From: Sphingomonas sp. SCN 67-18
Lineage (GTDB): Bacteria; Pseudomonadota; Alphaproteobacteria; Sphingomonadales; Sphingomonadaceae
Length of the DNA: 64,000 nucleotides
Direction of reading: 5' to 3'
NCBI RefSeq assembly: GCF_001724715.1
Contig: NZ_MEFG01000027.1
Location: 64,914-128,913, forward strand
The notes beneath the pieces are model-generated. The model had not been told where the DNA came from, made no database searches, and worked only from the letters and a program-made list of their open reading frames with translations. Position 1 is the stretch's first letter; the number at the start of each line of letters is the position of its first letter. Of this stretch, positions 51,828 to 60,564 are shown in pieces. The position numbers and the translations under genes were made by a program.

Positions 51828-52727
51828 ATGGCCGATGCTGACAGGAACCCCGCACCGGAAACGCTGATTTCCGGCCTGAAGACGCTGCTGGACGTCGAGG
51901 AGATCGATACCGATCTCTATCGCGGCCCCCGCCTGCCCGGCGGGCGCGGGCGCGTGTTCGGCGGGCAGGTGATCGCCCAGGCGCTGATGGCGGGCAGCAA
52001 ATCCACGACCGCGGCGCGCGTCGCCCATTCGCTGCACGCCTATTTCATGCGCCCCGGCGACGAGGAGCATCCGATCATCTACCGCGTGGCGCGCGACCAT
52101 GACGGCGGCAGCTTTTCCGCGCGGCGGATCATCGCCTTCCAGCATGGCAAGCCCATCCTCAACATGGCGGCGTCGTTCCAGGCGCTGGAATCCGGCTTCG
52201 CGCACCAGGTGGCGATGCCGGAGGTTCCGATGCCGGAGGATCTGCTCGACGAGGCGACCCAGCGCCAGCAGTTCGTCGAGAACATTCCCGAGCAATATCG
52301 CGAGTGGTTCCTGCGCCCCCGCCCCTTCGAGATGCGGCAGGTGGAATCGCAGGGGTGGCGGGAACGCCGCAAGACGGAAGCGCGTCAGCACATCTGGATC
52401 CGCGCCGTCGCGCCGGTGAACGGCGACGCCGCCATGCACCGCGCCATGCTGGCCTATGCGTCCGACATGTATCTGCTGGGCACGGCCACGCGCCCGCACG
52501 GGGTCGACTGGATGGTCGACAAGCTGCAGACGGCAAGCCTGGACCATGCGCTGTGGATCCACGACGATATCGATATGGACGACTGGCTGCTCTACGCCAC
52601 CGACAGCCCCTGGGCGGGCCGGGGGCGCGGGTTCAACCGGGGGTCGATCTTCACCCGCGACGGGCGGCTGGTGGCCAGCGTGTCGCAGGAAGGGTTGATC
52701 CGCAGCCGGGCGCCCAAGCCCGCCTGA
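51828..52727 (+). CDS. tesB: Acyl-CoA thioesterase II
   Basis: 299 residues with two hotdog domains. Typical TesB parts: DLYRGPRLPGGRGRVFGGQV, HSLHAYFMRPGDEEHPIIYR, DGGSFSARRIIAFQHGKPIL in the first half and DDIDMDDWLLYATDSPWAGR, GRGFNRGSIFTRDGRLVASV in the second, with the Asp/Gln/Thr catalytic set expected there. Hydrolyses acyl-CoA to free acid and CoA; closes the CoA gene cluster. Confidence 0.94.
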   Translation: MADADRNPAPETLISGLKTLLDVEEIDTDLYRGPRLPGGRGRVFGGQVIAQALMAGSKSTTAARVAHSLHAYFMRPGDEEHPIIYRVARDHDGGSFSARRIIAFQHGKPILNMAASFQALESGFAHQVAMPEVPMPEDLLDEATQRQQFVENIPEQYREWFLRPRPFEMRQVESQGWRERRKTEARQHIWIRAVAPVNGDAAMHRAMLAYASDMYLLGTATRPHGVDWMVDKLQTASLDHALWIHDDIDMDDWLLYATDSPWAGRGRGFNRGSIFTRDGRLVASVSQEGLIRSRAPKPA

Positions 52728-52739
52728 CCGGACTTGCGG

Positions 52740-53417
52740 TCAGGCGATCCGCCGCCCTGCCCACACCACCCGACCGATAATGTCGATATCCGCGGGGTCG
52801 CACTCGGCGATCGGCGGATAGGCGGGATTGTCGCTGTGGATGGTCAGCCGGCGGGTAGCCGGGTTGAGCGCGATCCGCTTGACGTTCAGCGCGTCGGCGA
52901 TGCGCAGCACATAGATGCCGTCGCGCAACCGCGCCGCCGCGTCGCCGCGATCGACCAATATATCGTCGCCGTCACCCAAGGTCGGGGCCATGGAATCGCC
53001 GTCGACCTGGATGATCGACAACGCCTGCGGGCTGCTCGCCACCCGCCGCAGCCATTGCGCCTGAAACGCGATGCGGGCGTGTGGGCGTTCGTCCCCCGCG
53101 ACCGCGCCCGGCCCCGCCGATGCACCGACGGCAAGGCGCGGCACCGCGACCAGATCCGCCTGCCTGGACCGCCCGCGCTCCGCCGCGACAATCCGCACGC
53201 CGTCGCTTTCCGGCCCGCCGAGCCGCGATTCCGGCACGTTGAAATAGCGCGCGAGCAGCCGGCGATCGGCCTCGTCCAGCTTGCGGGGCACGCCGCGCTT
53301 GATGAACTGCTGCACATAGGCGGCGTTGCGGCCGATCAGCCGGGACAGCGAGGCATAATCCTCCCCGCGCTCCCGGATCAGCGCGTCGAGCGCGGCGCGT
53401 TGATCGGCAATCGTCAT
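52740..53417 (-). CDS. XRE/S24 (LexA-like) repressor
   Basis: 225 residues. N-terminal helix-turn-helix (YASLSRLIGRNAAYVQQFIK, ~22-40) and a C-terminal S24 peptidase fold with nucleophile Ser in VDGDSMAPTLGDGDDILVDR (~150) and general-base Lys in NVKRIAL (~190). Such repressors either self-cleave on DNA damage or act as non-cleaving phage-type repressors. The Ala-Gly cleavage site is not obvious; ASAGPGAVAG near residue 100-110 is one candidate region. A palindromic operator lies in front of its own start, facing two small genes. Confidence 0.9.
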   Translation of the reverse strand: MTIADQRAALDALIRERGEDYASLSRLIGRNAAYVQQFIKRGVPRKLDEADRRLLARYFNVPESRLGGPESDGVRIVAAERGRSRQADLVAVPRLAVGASAGPGAVAGDERPHARIAFQAQWLRRVASSPQALSIIQVDGDSMAPTLGDGDDILVDRGDAAARLRDGIYVLRIADALNVKRIALNPATRRLTIHSDNPAYPPIAECDPADIDIIGRVVWAGRRIA

Positions 53418-53433
53418 GAATCCTCCGTATCGA

Positions 53434-53461
53434 TAGGAAAATTCCTAGACAAGTAGGAAAT
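53434..53461. promoter_or_regulatory. Operator: three TAGGAA half-sites
   Basis: TAGGAA-AA-TTCCTA (53434-53447) is a perfect palindrome, and a third half-site TAGGAAAT begins at 53454, exactly 20 bases (two helical turns) after the first. It lies between the divergent S24 repressor and the small gene at 53510, so it is the likely operator controlling both. Confidence 0.65.
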
Positions 53462-53509
53462 CACATAGTCAGGTGATGTTCTTGATATGTTCCGATTCTG
53501 GAGGGGTGG

Positions 53510-53686
53510 ATGTGCTTGTTACGGCGGATTGAGCGGTATTTGCGGGCCAGCGATACGCCGCCCACCCGGTTCGGGCGCGAGTCGGTGAAGGATCCGCGGC
53601 TGGTCGGCGACATGCGCAACGGCCGCGAGCCGGGCGCGCGGATGGCGGCCCGGCTGGACGCCTATCTGAAGGCGCGCGGGGCATGA
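53510..53686 (+). CDS. Small putative DNA-binding protein (58 aa)
   Basis: MCLLRRIERYLRASDTPPTR then FGRESVKDPRLVGDMRNGRE and a final helix (AARLDAYLKARGA). The layout recalls a lone helix-turn-helix whose recognition helix is KDPRLVGDMRNG; I know similar small proteins in sphingomonads (memory). GGAGGGG precedes the ATG. Its TGA overlaps the ATG of the next gene. Divergent from the S24 repressor across a palindromic operator. Confidence 0.75.
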   Translation: MCLLRRIERYLRASDTPPTRFGRESVKDPRLVGDMRNGREPGARMAARLDAYLKARGA

Positions 53687-53988
53687 GCGGCCGGTCCATG
53701 GCGGACGCCGGCCCGGCGCTGATCCGCGCCCTGCGCGCCCGCGCGCCCGAACTGGATATAGAGGGATCGACCAGCACGGGCTGGGCGAGCATGACCTTCA
53801 CCGGCGCGCGCCATAGCATCCGCTGCCTCATTCCGATCGCGGCCTATGAGGCGTTCAGCGAGGGCCTGGGCGTGGTGGAATTTTCACTGCCCGGCCATGT
53901 CGTCGCCGATATCGCGATCGAAAGCGCGGAACACACCGGCGACGCGATGCGATTGGAGATCGGGATATTGACCGTCGAGGACTGCTAA
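53683..53988 (+). CDS. Hypothetical protein coupled to the small DNA-binding gene
   Basis: 101 residues (MSGRSMADAGPALIRALRAR), or 96 from a second ATG. Predicted alpha/beta: an amphipathic helix, then strands IEGSTSTGWASMTFTGARHS, VEFSLPGHVVADIAIESAEH and LEIGILTVEDC. No known domain. Starts inside the stop of the 58-residue gene (ATGA), so the two are translationally coupled, and ends in a 4-base convergent overlap with the next reverse gene. Confidence 0.72.
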   Translation: MSGRSMADAGPALIRALRARAPELDIEGSTSTGWASMTFTGARHSIRCLIPIAAYEAFSEGLGVVEFSLPGHVVADIAIESAEHTGDAMRLEIGILTVEDC

Positions 53989-54581
53989 CGCGCAGCGGCC
54001 TGACGCAGCTCGCCCAGCCCTTCGCGGAAAGCATGATCGGGCGTGGGCGGGGGCGCGTTTGCGGCATCGGTCCAGCCCTGCGCCCGGCGCTCGACACCCG
54101 ATTCCAGCCGGGTGAGCAGTTCGCGCAACGTGGGGCGCTCGTCCAGATCTGCGACGGGCTGGCTGCGCATCGGCACCACCGTCGTCAGTTCCAGGACGTC
54201 GTCGTCCGCGCCCAGCCGGAAGGACGGCCACACGACCGGCTCCAGCGTTTCAAGATCGGTGGCGGACAGCGGGCGGCGCGGCGGCGCATCGGGATGCGCG
54301 TCATAGGTGCGCAGCGACGGCGCCTCCGGGTCGGCGGCGGCAGCGCCATGCGTGCGCCTGCGCCGGTCCCGCGCCCTGTCGTCAAGCAATGCCAGCAGCG
54401 TCAGGAAGGCCGCCGCCATGCCAAGGCCGCCGCCAAGCGCAGCCAGCGGCCGCGTGACGCCGCCTGCGCCCAGCACGGTCGCCGCCAGCCAGGCAAAAGC
54501 CGCGACGATGATGCCCAGCCCGATTGCGGAAACCATTGCCGGCGGATCGTGGCGCACCCGCCGCCCCATAGATTTCAACAT
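53985..54581 (-). CDS. Hypothetical membrane protein
   Basis: 198 residues. Two membrane helices at the N-terminus (AMVSAIGLGIIVAAFAWLAA, ~15-37, and LAALGGGLGMAAAFLTLLAL, ~46-66), followed by a basic stop-transfer (RARDRRRR) and a long soluble Pro/Ala/Asp-rich region with DLETLEPVVWPSFRLGADDD and RPTLRELLTRLESGVERRAQ. No domain recognised; soluble part probably cytoplasmic. Confidence 0.72.
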   Translation of the reverse strand: MLKSMGRRVRHDPPAMVSAIGLGIIVAAFAWLAATVLGAGGVTRPLAALGGGLGMAAAFLTLLALLDDRARDRRRRTHGAAAADPEAPSLRTYDAHPDAPPRRPLSATDLETLEPVVWPSFRLGADDDVLELTTVVPMRSQPVADLDERPTLRELLTRLESGVERRAQGWTDAANAPPPTPDHAFREGLGELRQAAAR

Positions 54582-54698
54582 CTTATATGACCCTTTACAC
54601 GGCGACCCGGCCGAATCCGCATCCGGCCGAAACCATTAAACCGGATCGGCGCGGGATTTTCCACCGCGCTTTTCAAGGGCCGTCGATTCGCTCGAGGC

Positions 54699-55271
54699 TC
54701 AGGCGGCGGCCCGCTCCGGCAAGGCCGCGAGCGCGGTCAGGATCGCGTCGTTGAAGGCCGGAATATCCTCCGGCTTGCGGCTGGTGATGATGTTGTCGTC
54801 AACCACCACCTCGCTGTCCACCACATGCGCGCCGGCATTGCGGAGGTCGGTACGGATGGACGGCCAGCCGGTGACCGTGACGCCGCGGATGACGTCCGCC
54901 TCCACCAGCATCCACGGGCCGTGGCAGATCGCCGCGATGATCTTGCCCGCGCGCCGGAACGCCCGGACGATCTCGACCGCCTCCGGGTTCATCCGGAGCG
55001 TGTCCGGGTTGATCAGCCCGCCCGGCAGGATCAGCGCGTCATAATCGTCGACATGCACATCTTCGAGGATGATGTGCGGGGTGATGGTGCGCGTCTTTTC
55101 GTCATGCTCCATGCCCTGGATCGGCTCGATGGTGACGGAGGCGAGCGTCACCTCCGCCCCGGCGGCGAGCAGGGCCTCCTGCGGCTTGAAAAGCTCTGAC
55201 TGCTCGAAACCGTCGGTGGCGACGATCAGCGCGCTGGCGGGCAACGCACGAGCGGGCGGGGTTTCAGCCAT
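54699..55271 (-). CDS. DJ-1/PfpI family protein (type 1 glutamine amidotransferase-like)
   Basis: 190 residues from ATG 55271; the frame is open further upstream without homology. Nucleophile Cys in IAAICHGPWMLVEA (~120) with Glu in the early strand (DGFEQSELFKP) as in PfpI; other parts are YDALILPGGLINPDTLRMNP and GWPSIRTDLRNAGAHVVDSE. Members are proteases, glyoxalase III or deglycase-like; activity here is undetermined. Next to topoisomerase IB, divergent. Confidence 0.92.
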   Translation of the reverse strand: MAETPPARALPASALIVATDGFEQSELFKPQEALLAAGAEVTLASVTIEPIQGMEHDEKTRTITPHIILEDVHVDDYDALILPGGLINPDTLRMNPEAVEIVRAFRRAGKIIAAICHGPWMLVEADVIRGVTVTGWPSIRTDLRNAGAHVVDSEVVVDDNIITSRKPEDIPAFNDAILTALAALPERAAA

Positions 55272-55384
55272 ATCCTGGACTCCAAATCGGCGCACGGCCC
55301 CTGCAACCGAACGCACTATGCCGAAAACCGTTCCGGAACCAAGCCGGAGGCGGCGGGTTTCCGATATCGCCCGAAAGGACATTC

Positions 55385-56392
55385 ATGCCCAGCGCCCTCG
55401 TTTATGTCGACGACGCCCTTCCCGGCATCACCCGCAGACGGGCCGGCAAGGGCTGGATCTATCACGACACGCGGGGAGACAGGATCGTCCGCCGCGACGA
55501 CATCGACCGGCTGAACCGGATCGCGCTGCCGCCCGCTTATCGGGACGCCTGGTTCTGCCCCTCAGCCAATGGCCATATCCAGGCGACGGGCCATGACGAG
55601 CGGGGCCGCAAGCAATATCGCTACCACCCCGATTTTCGCGCACGCCGGGATGCCGCCAAATATGACCGCTGCGCCGCATTCGGCCGCGCCCTGCCGCTGT
55701 TGCGGGCGCGCGTGGACGACGATCTGGCGGGCGACGGGTTCGGCAAGGAACGGGCGGTGGCGGCAGTGGTTCGCCTGCTTGATCTGGGCCGCGTGCGGGT
55801 GGGCAACGAGGCCTATGCGAAGGCGAACGGGAGCTTCGGCGCGACGACGCTGCGCAAGCGCCATGCGGTGGTGAGCGGCCGCGTGCTGAAGCTGAAATAC
55901 CGGGCGAAATCCGGCAGGCTGCTGGTGCTCGCCGTCACCGACGCATCGCTGGCGCGTTTCGTCCGGCGGGTGCAGGACCTGCCGGAGCAGCATCTGTTCA
56001 GCTATCTCGACGAGAGCGGCGCGGCGCATCCCGTCTCGTCGAGCGACGTCAACGCCTATATCCGCGAGGCGATGGGCGACGATTTCACCGCCAAGCATTT
56101 CCGCACCTGGGCAGCCAGCGCCATCGCGTTCGAGGCGCTGATCGCCGCCCAGGGAGCGTTGTCGCTGAAGGAACTGCTGGACCCGGTGGCGGCGGCGCTG
56201 GGCAACACACCGGCGATTTCGCGCAAATCCTATGTCCATCCCGCGCTGATCGAACGGACCCGCTCGTCCGCGCCGTGGGACAAGGGCTTGCAACTGCCCC
56301 GTGCAACCAAATATCTGACACGGGTGGAGCGCGGCCTTGCCGCATTCCTTGACGAGATCGGCAACGCCAAGACCCCCGCGCGGGCGGCCTGA
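55385..56392 (+). CDS. DNA topoisomerase IB (poxvirus/bacterial type)
   Basis: 335 residues. Catalytic residues visible: Arg in RVGNEAYAKANGSFGATTLR (~135-150), Lys in LKLKYRAKSGR, Arg/His in FTAKHFRTWAASAIAFE, and the nucleophile Tyr in SRKSYVHPALIE (~282). Relaxes supercoils through a 3'-phosphotyrosine. Opens with the small N-terminal DNA-clamp domain (GWIYHDTRGDRIVRRDDIDR). Confidence 0.94.
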   Translation: MPSALVYVDDALPGITRRRAGKGWIYHDTRGDRIVRRDDIDRLNRIALPPAYRDAWFCPSANGHIQATGHDERGRKQYRYHPDFRARRDAAKYDRCAAFGRALPLLRARVDDDLAGDGFGKERAVAAVVRLLDLGRVRVGNEAYAKANGSFGATTLRKRHAVVSGRVLKLKYRAKSGRLLVLAVTDASLARFVRRVQDLPEQHLFSYLDESGAAHPVSSSDVNAYIREAMGDDFTAKHFRTWAASAIAFEALIAAQGALSLKELLDPVAAALGNTPAISRKSYVHPALIERTRSSAPWDKGLQLPRATKYLTRVERGLAAFLDEIGNAKTPARAA

Positions 56393-56502
56393 CAGGACGA
56401 AGACCCATCGCCACGCCAAACCCAGCCCCGCCGCCCCCCGCCCCGCTGATCGACGGATCAGACCTGCCCATCGGCCAGCAGCTCGGCGAGCTGTGGGCGT
56501 CG

Positions 56503-57603
56503 ATGCTCTACTGGATATCCCAGCACAGCGTGCAGATCATGATCGGCGCGGCCTTCGGGCTGGCCATCTTCACGCTGCTGCACCTCGTCCGCGGCCTCGG
56601 CATCCGCCTGTGCCGGCGCGACAAGGGCGTGACGGGGTGGGCGACGGTGTTCGGCCGCGCCATCGCCCGGACGGGCAATTTCTTCATCATCATGGTCTCC
56701 GTGCGGCTGGTGATCGGCTATTCCGGCGCGCCGGACATGGTGGCCTCCACCGCCAATTTCCTGTTCGTCATCGCCGCCGTGTTCCAGGCCGCCATCTGGG
56801 CGCGCGAGATCATCCTCGGCGTGATCGAGCATCGCACGGTGGGCGAGAACGGCAGCGATTCGCTGGGCAGCGCCTTCGGCATCATCCGCCTGCTGGTGAC
56901 CGTCACCGTCTTCGCCATCGCGCTGATCGTGGTGCTGGACAATCTGGGCGTCAACGTCACCGGGCTGGTCGCCGGGCTGGGCGTTGGCGGCATCGCCATC
57001 GGCCTTGCCGCGCAGGGCATATTCTCCGACCTGTTCGCCGCGCTCTCCATCCTGTTCGACAAGCCGTTCAAGCGCGGCGATGCGATCCATTACGACACCA
57101 GCGGCGGCACGGTGGAATCGATCGGCCTCAAGACGACGCGGCTGCGCGCGGCGACGGGCGAGGAACGGATCATCTCCAACGCCCAGCTGCTCAACAAGGA
57201 AATATCGAACATGACGCGGCTCAGCCGCCGCCGTGTCCAGTTCCTCTTCGGCGTCGTTTACCAGACCCCGCCGGAAACCGCCGACCGCATCCCCGCGATA
57301 TTGGAGGAGATCGTCAAGGCGGCGGGGCACCAGTTCGTGCGCGCCGGCTTTCAGGCCTTCAGCGCCAGCTCGCTCGACTATCAGCTGGATTTCGACGTGA
57401 AATCGCCCGCACTGGAAAAACAGTTCGCCGCCCGCCACGCCGTGGGCGTCGCCATATTGAAGCGCTTCCACGCCGAGGGGATCGAATTCGCCTATCCCAC
57501 CCAGATGAGCTTCACCGCCGCGCCGGACGGCAGCGCGATCATGCCCTATCCCGAGCCGGCCCCGCGCGGCGCCAAAAAGCCGGGCGCCCGGCGCGGGGCG
57601 TGA
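56503..57603 (+). CDS. MscS-type mechanosensitive ion channel
   Basis: 366 residues from ATG 56503. Three to four hydrophobic segments, then the MscS pore helix and beta domain: GLVAGLGVGGIAIGLAAQGI, FSDLFAALSILFDKPFKRGD, ISNAQLLNKEISNM. C-terminus RFHAEGIEFAYPTQMSF. The same frame is open upstream to the topoisomerase stop and encodes PLIDGSDLPIGQQLGELWAS, which looks protein-like, yet no ATG, GTG or TTG is available there, so the true start may use a rarer codon such as the ATC at 56407. Confidence 0.9.
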   Translation: MLYWISQHSVQIMIGAAFGLAIFTLLHLVRGLGIRLCRRDKGVTGWATVFGRAIARTGNFFIIMVSVRLVIGYSGAPDMVASTANFLFVIAAVFQAAIWAREIILGVIEHRTVGENGSDSLGSAFGIIRLLVTVTVFAIALIVVLDNLGVNVTGLVAGLGVGGIAIGLAAQGIFSDLFAALSILFDKPFKRGDAIHYDTSGGTVESIGLKTTRLRAATGEERIISNAQLLNKEISNMTRLSRRRVQFLFGVVYQTPPETADRIPAILEEIVKAAGHQFVRAGFQAFSASSLDYQLDFDVKSPALEKQFAARHAVGVAILKRFHAEGIEFAYPTQMSFTAAPDGSAIMPYPEPAPRGAKKPGARRGA

Positions 57604-57771
57604 CGCGAATCGAGTCGGCGGGCGGTTTTGCCGGCCGGTGCGCCGTGGCCCGGCGAACGGACGTTGCGGAATCCATCGCTTTCGCCGCGCCCTTGTTTCA
57701 GGCCCGAATACCGGCCTAAGACGGAGGAAATCCGCGCCTTCGCGCGATGCGACATCCTGTGGAGAGAGACC

Positions 57772-58230
57772 GTGGCGACCGCGACCATCGACGAGCTGAT
57801 GACCATGCAGGGCCAGCATCTGGGCACTTCGGAATGGGTGCTGGTGGACCAGGCGATGATCGACAAGTTCGCCGATGCGACAGGCGACCACCAGTTCATC
57901 CACGTCAACCCGGAAGCCGCGAAGATGACGCCTTTCGGCGGCACCATCGCCCATGGTTTCCTCACCCTGTCGCTGTTCCCGATGCTGTTCGAGAAATCGG
58001 ACGCGCCGCACCCGGCGGGCATCCGCATGGGCATCAACTATGGCGGCAACAAGGTGCGTTTCCTTGCACCCGTCCGGTCCGGCAAGCGAGTGCGCGGCCA
58101 GTTCCGGCAGATCGAACTGGTCGAGAAACGGCCCGGCCAATATCAGCAGACGCTCGAATTCACCGTCGAGATAGAGGGTGAGGACAAGCCGGCCCTGATC
58201 GCCGAGTGGATTTCGCAATTCTTCGTTTGA
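57772..58230 (+). CDS. MaoC family dehydratase
   Basis: 152 residues from a GTG at 57772 behind GGAGAGAGAC; longer in-frame start at 57628 lacks homology. Hotdog fold with the catalytic Asp/His of (R)-hydratases in FADATGDHQFIHVNPEAAKM (~40-58) and TIAHGFLTLSLFPMLF (~65-80). Hydrates an enoyl-CoA. Sits 27 bases before the thiolase gene and likely works on the same acyl-CoA. Confidence 0.92.
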   Translation: MATATIDELMTMQGQHLGTSEWVLVDQAMIDKFADATGDHQFIHVNPEAAKMTPFGGTIAHGFLTLSLFPMLFEKSDAPHPAGIRMGINYGGNKVRFLAPVRSGKRVRGQFRQIELVEKRPGQYQQTLEFTVEIEGEDKPALIAEWISQFFV

Positions 58231-58257
58231 ATCCCGTCCTTGGAAGGAGTGTTCCCC

Positions 58258-59436
58258 ATGCGCGACGCCGTCATCGTTTCCACCGCCCGCACCGCCATTG
58301 GCCGCGCCTATCGCGGGGCATTCAACAACCTGCCCTCGCCCACCCTTGCCGGCCATGCGATCCGCGCCGCGGTGGAGCGCGCCGGGATTGACGGCGCGGA
58401 GGTGCAGGACGTGGTGATCGGCGCGGCGCTGCAGCAGGGCCACCAGGCCGCCAACATCGCCCGCACGTCGCTGCTGCGCGCCGGCCTGCCGGTGAGCGTT
58501 TCCGGCATGTCGGTGGACCGGCAATGCGCTTCCGGACTGATGGCCATCGCCACCGCGGCGAAGCAGGTGATCCACGACCGGATGGACGTCTGCATCGGCG
58601 GCGGCGTCGAATCCATCTCGCTGGTCCAGACCGCGCAGATGCGCGTCGCGCCGGACCCCGAGCTGGTGGCGCTGCACAAGGACATCTACATGCCGATGCT
58701 GCAGACCGCCGAAGTGGTCGCCAAGCGGTATAATATCAACCGCGACGCGCAGGACGAATATGCCCTCCAGTCGCAGCAGCGCACCGCCGCCGCGCAGGCC
58801 GCCGGCAAGTTCGACGACGAGATCATCCCCGTCACCGCGACCATGGCGGTGGTCAACAAGGAGACCAAGGAAGTCACCCACAAGGAGGTGACGCTGGCCA
58901 AGGACGAGGGCAACCGCGCCGACACCACGCTGGAAGGGCTGAAATCCCTCAACCCGGTGATGGGGCCGGACATGAACATCACCGCCGGCAATGCCAGCCA
59001 GCTTTCCGACGGCGCATCCGCCTGCGTGGTGATGGAAGCGGGCGTCGCCGCGAAGAAGGGGCTGACGCCGCTCGGCCGCTATGTCGGCATGGCGGTGGCC
59101 GGCACCGAGCCGGACGAAATGGGCATCGGCCCCGTCTTTGCCATCCCCAAGCTGCTTGAGCGGTTCAACCTGAAGATGGACGATATCGGCCTCTGGGAGC
59201 TGAACGAAGCCTTTGCCGTGCAGGTGCTCTATTGCCGCGACAGGCTGGGCATTCCCAACGAGTTGCTGAACGTCAACGGCGGCGCGATCTCCATCGGCCA
59301 CCCCTATGGCATGTCGGGCGCGCGGATGACCGGCCATGCGCTGATCGAGGGCAAGCGGCGCGGCGCGAAATATGTCGTCGTCACCATGTGCGTGGGCGGC
59401 GGCATGGGCGCGGCGGGGCTGTTCGAAGTGCTCTGA
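58258..59436 (+). CDS. Acetyl-CoA C-acyltransferase (thiolase)
   Basis: 392 residues from ATG 58258 with GGAAGGAG upstream. Nucleophile Cys in [17 protein letters not shown] (~89), His in [17 protein letters not shown] (~348) and second Cys in [17 protein letters not shown] (~378). Cleaves 3-ketoacyl-CoA or condenses acetyl-CoA. Degradative FadA-type role is more likely given MaoC and dehydrogenase genes nearby. A terminator follows. Confidence 0.95.
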   Translation: MRDAVIVSTARTAIGRAYRGAFNNLPSPTLAGHAIRAAVERAGIDGAEVQDVVIGAALQQGHQAANIARTSLLRAGLPVSVSGMSVDRQCASGLMAIATAAKQVIHDRMDVCIGGGVESISLVQTAQMRVAPDPELVALHKDIYMPMLQTAEVVAKRYNINRDAQDEYALQSQQRTAAAQAAGKFDDEIIPVTATMAVVNKETKEVTHKEVTLAKDEGNRADTTLEGLKSLNPVMGPDMNITAGNASQLSDGASACVVMEAGVAAKKGLTPLGRYVGMAVAGTEPDEMGIGPVFAIPKLLERFNLKMDDIGLWELNEAFAVQVLYCRDRLGIPNELLNVNGGAISIGHPYGMSGARMTGHALIEGKRRGAKYVVVTMCVGGGMGAAGLFEVL

Positions 59437-59459
59437 CCGCCTGTATCTCAAGCAAGAAG

Positions 59460-59493
59460 AAGGCCCGCCGGTCCCCGGGGATCGGCGGGCCTT
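59460..59493 (+). terminator. Hairpin terminator after thiolase
   Basis: AAGGCCCGCCG and CGGCGGGCCTT pair perfectly over 11 bases (inner GTCCCCGGGGAT can extend the fold), followed by CCTGTTTTG. Ends the maoC-thiolase transcript. Confidence 0.85.
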
Positions 59494-59526
59494 CCTGTTT
59501 TGCGCCGCCGCCGGGCGGCCCGGCGA

Positions 59527-60465
59527 TCAGGACCGCGCGGGCGTCGCCCCGTCGTCGCCATGCGCCGGCTGTTGCGGGATCAACCCTTCGATCCGGGCAC
59601 CCCGGGCACGCAGCAGCGGCTCGATGCGGCGATAGAATCGGCCATAGGCATAGAAGGGCACGCTGGGCCAGAGATGGTGCACCAGATGGACGTCATGCCC
59701 CATATACCAGAGCGGCCCGCCCGGCACCTTGGTGATCCGCGCCTGCCGGTAACGGCTGCTCTCCGTAAACGGCGCGTGGGGCAGCCATTGCTGGAACGTG
59801 CCGAGCAACAGCCGGCCGATCGCGGCGGGCATGACGAACAGCGCGATGACCTGCGGGCCAAAGCCGATGGCGATCATGCCCCAGACGAAGGCGCACAGGC
59901 CGGTATGGGCGATCAGGTGCAGCTGCCATTCCCGTTCCGTCATCAGATGGCGGGTGTTGAGATAGCCGCTGTCGAAACCGGCCTTGTCGAACGCCCATTT
60001 GACCACCGGAACGGGGATGAGATTGGCGACGATGGACACCACCCAGATGAACAGCAGCCGCGCATAGCTGCCCTTCAGGAAATAATCCGCATCGTCCGGC
60101 GTGTTGGTGTCCGCATGGTGCGACAAATGGGTGCGGTGGAGCAGCGGCCATGTGGTGCCGATGGCGATGGAGCCGATCCAGCCCAGCGCGGTGTTCACCC
60201 GGTCGAAACCCCGGTGCCGCCGCACGATATTGCGGTGAATGGCCTCGTGCACGATGGTGTAGTGCATATAGGCGGTGACGCCCAATATGGGCATCAACGT
60301 CCAGATGCCGATCACCCCGGCCAACCCCAGCCCGACCAGCGCCAGATGCGCGATCGGCAGGAGGATGGAGAAGATCAGGCTTGGCCAGGCGATATCCGGC
60401 GACATCTCCCGCGCGATCGCGCGCTCGTCGATGCCCGCCGTCATCTCGTCCAGATTATTCGCCAT
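59527..60465 (-). CDS. Fatty acid desaturase family protein
   Basis: 312 residues, integral membrane. Three His boxes of the di-iron desaturase/hydroxylase superfamily: HEAIHRNIVRRH (~98), HLSHHADTNTP (~138) and HDVHLVHHLWP (~270), separated by four or more membrane helices. Substrate may be a fatty acyl chain or a carotenoid ring (the superfamily includes both); not decidable here. Convergent with the thiolase gene. Confidence 0.9.
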   Translation of the reverse strand: MANNLDEMTAGIDERAIAREMSPDIAWPSLIFSILLPIAHLALVGLGLAGVIGIWTLMPILGVTAYMHYTIVHEAIHRNIVRRHRGFDRVNTALGWIGSIAIGTTWPLLHRTHLSHHADTNTPDDADYFLKGSYARLLFIWVVSIVANLIPVPVVKWAFDKAGFDSGYLNTRHLMTEREWQLHLIAHTGLCAFVWGMIAIGFGPQVIALFVMPAAIGRLLLGTFQQWLPHAPFTESSRYRQARITKVPGGPLWYMGHDVHLVHHLWPSVPFYAYGRFYRRIEPLLRARGARIEGLIPQQPAHGDDGATPARS

Positions 60466-60564
60466 CGCCGCCCCCGAGATGCTCGCATGATGGATCGATC
60501 ATGCCTCAAAGGATGGTTTATAGGCGCTTAACCAACTTATATCGACAGCTTTGTTAAGGGCGGA

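Noticed and set aside
56458-59451. A 997-codon open frame on the reverse strand across mscS, maoC and thiolase
   Set aside because: The forward genes have clear family motifs throughout. The reverse frame is open only because of the strong GC third-position bias and reads as low-complexity His/Arg/Gly/Asp-rich text without domains.
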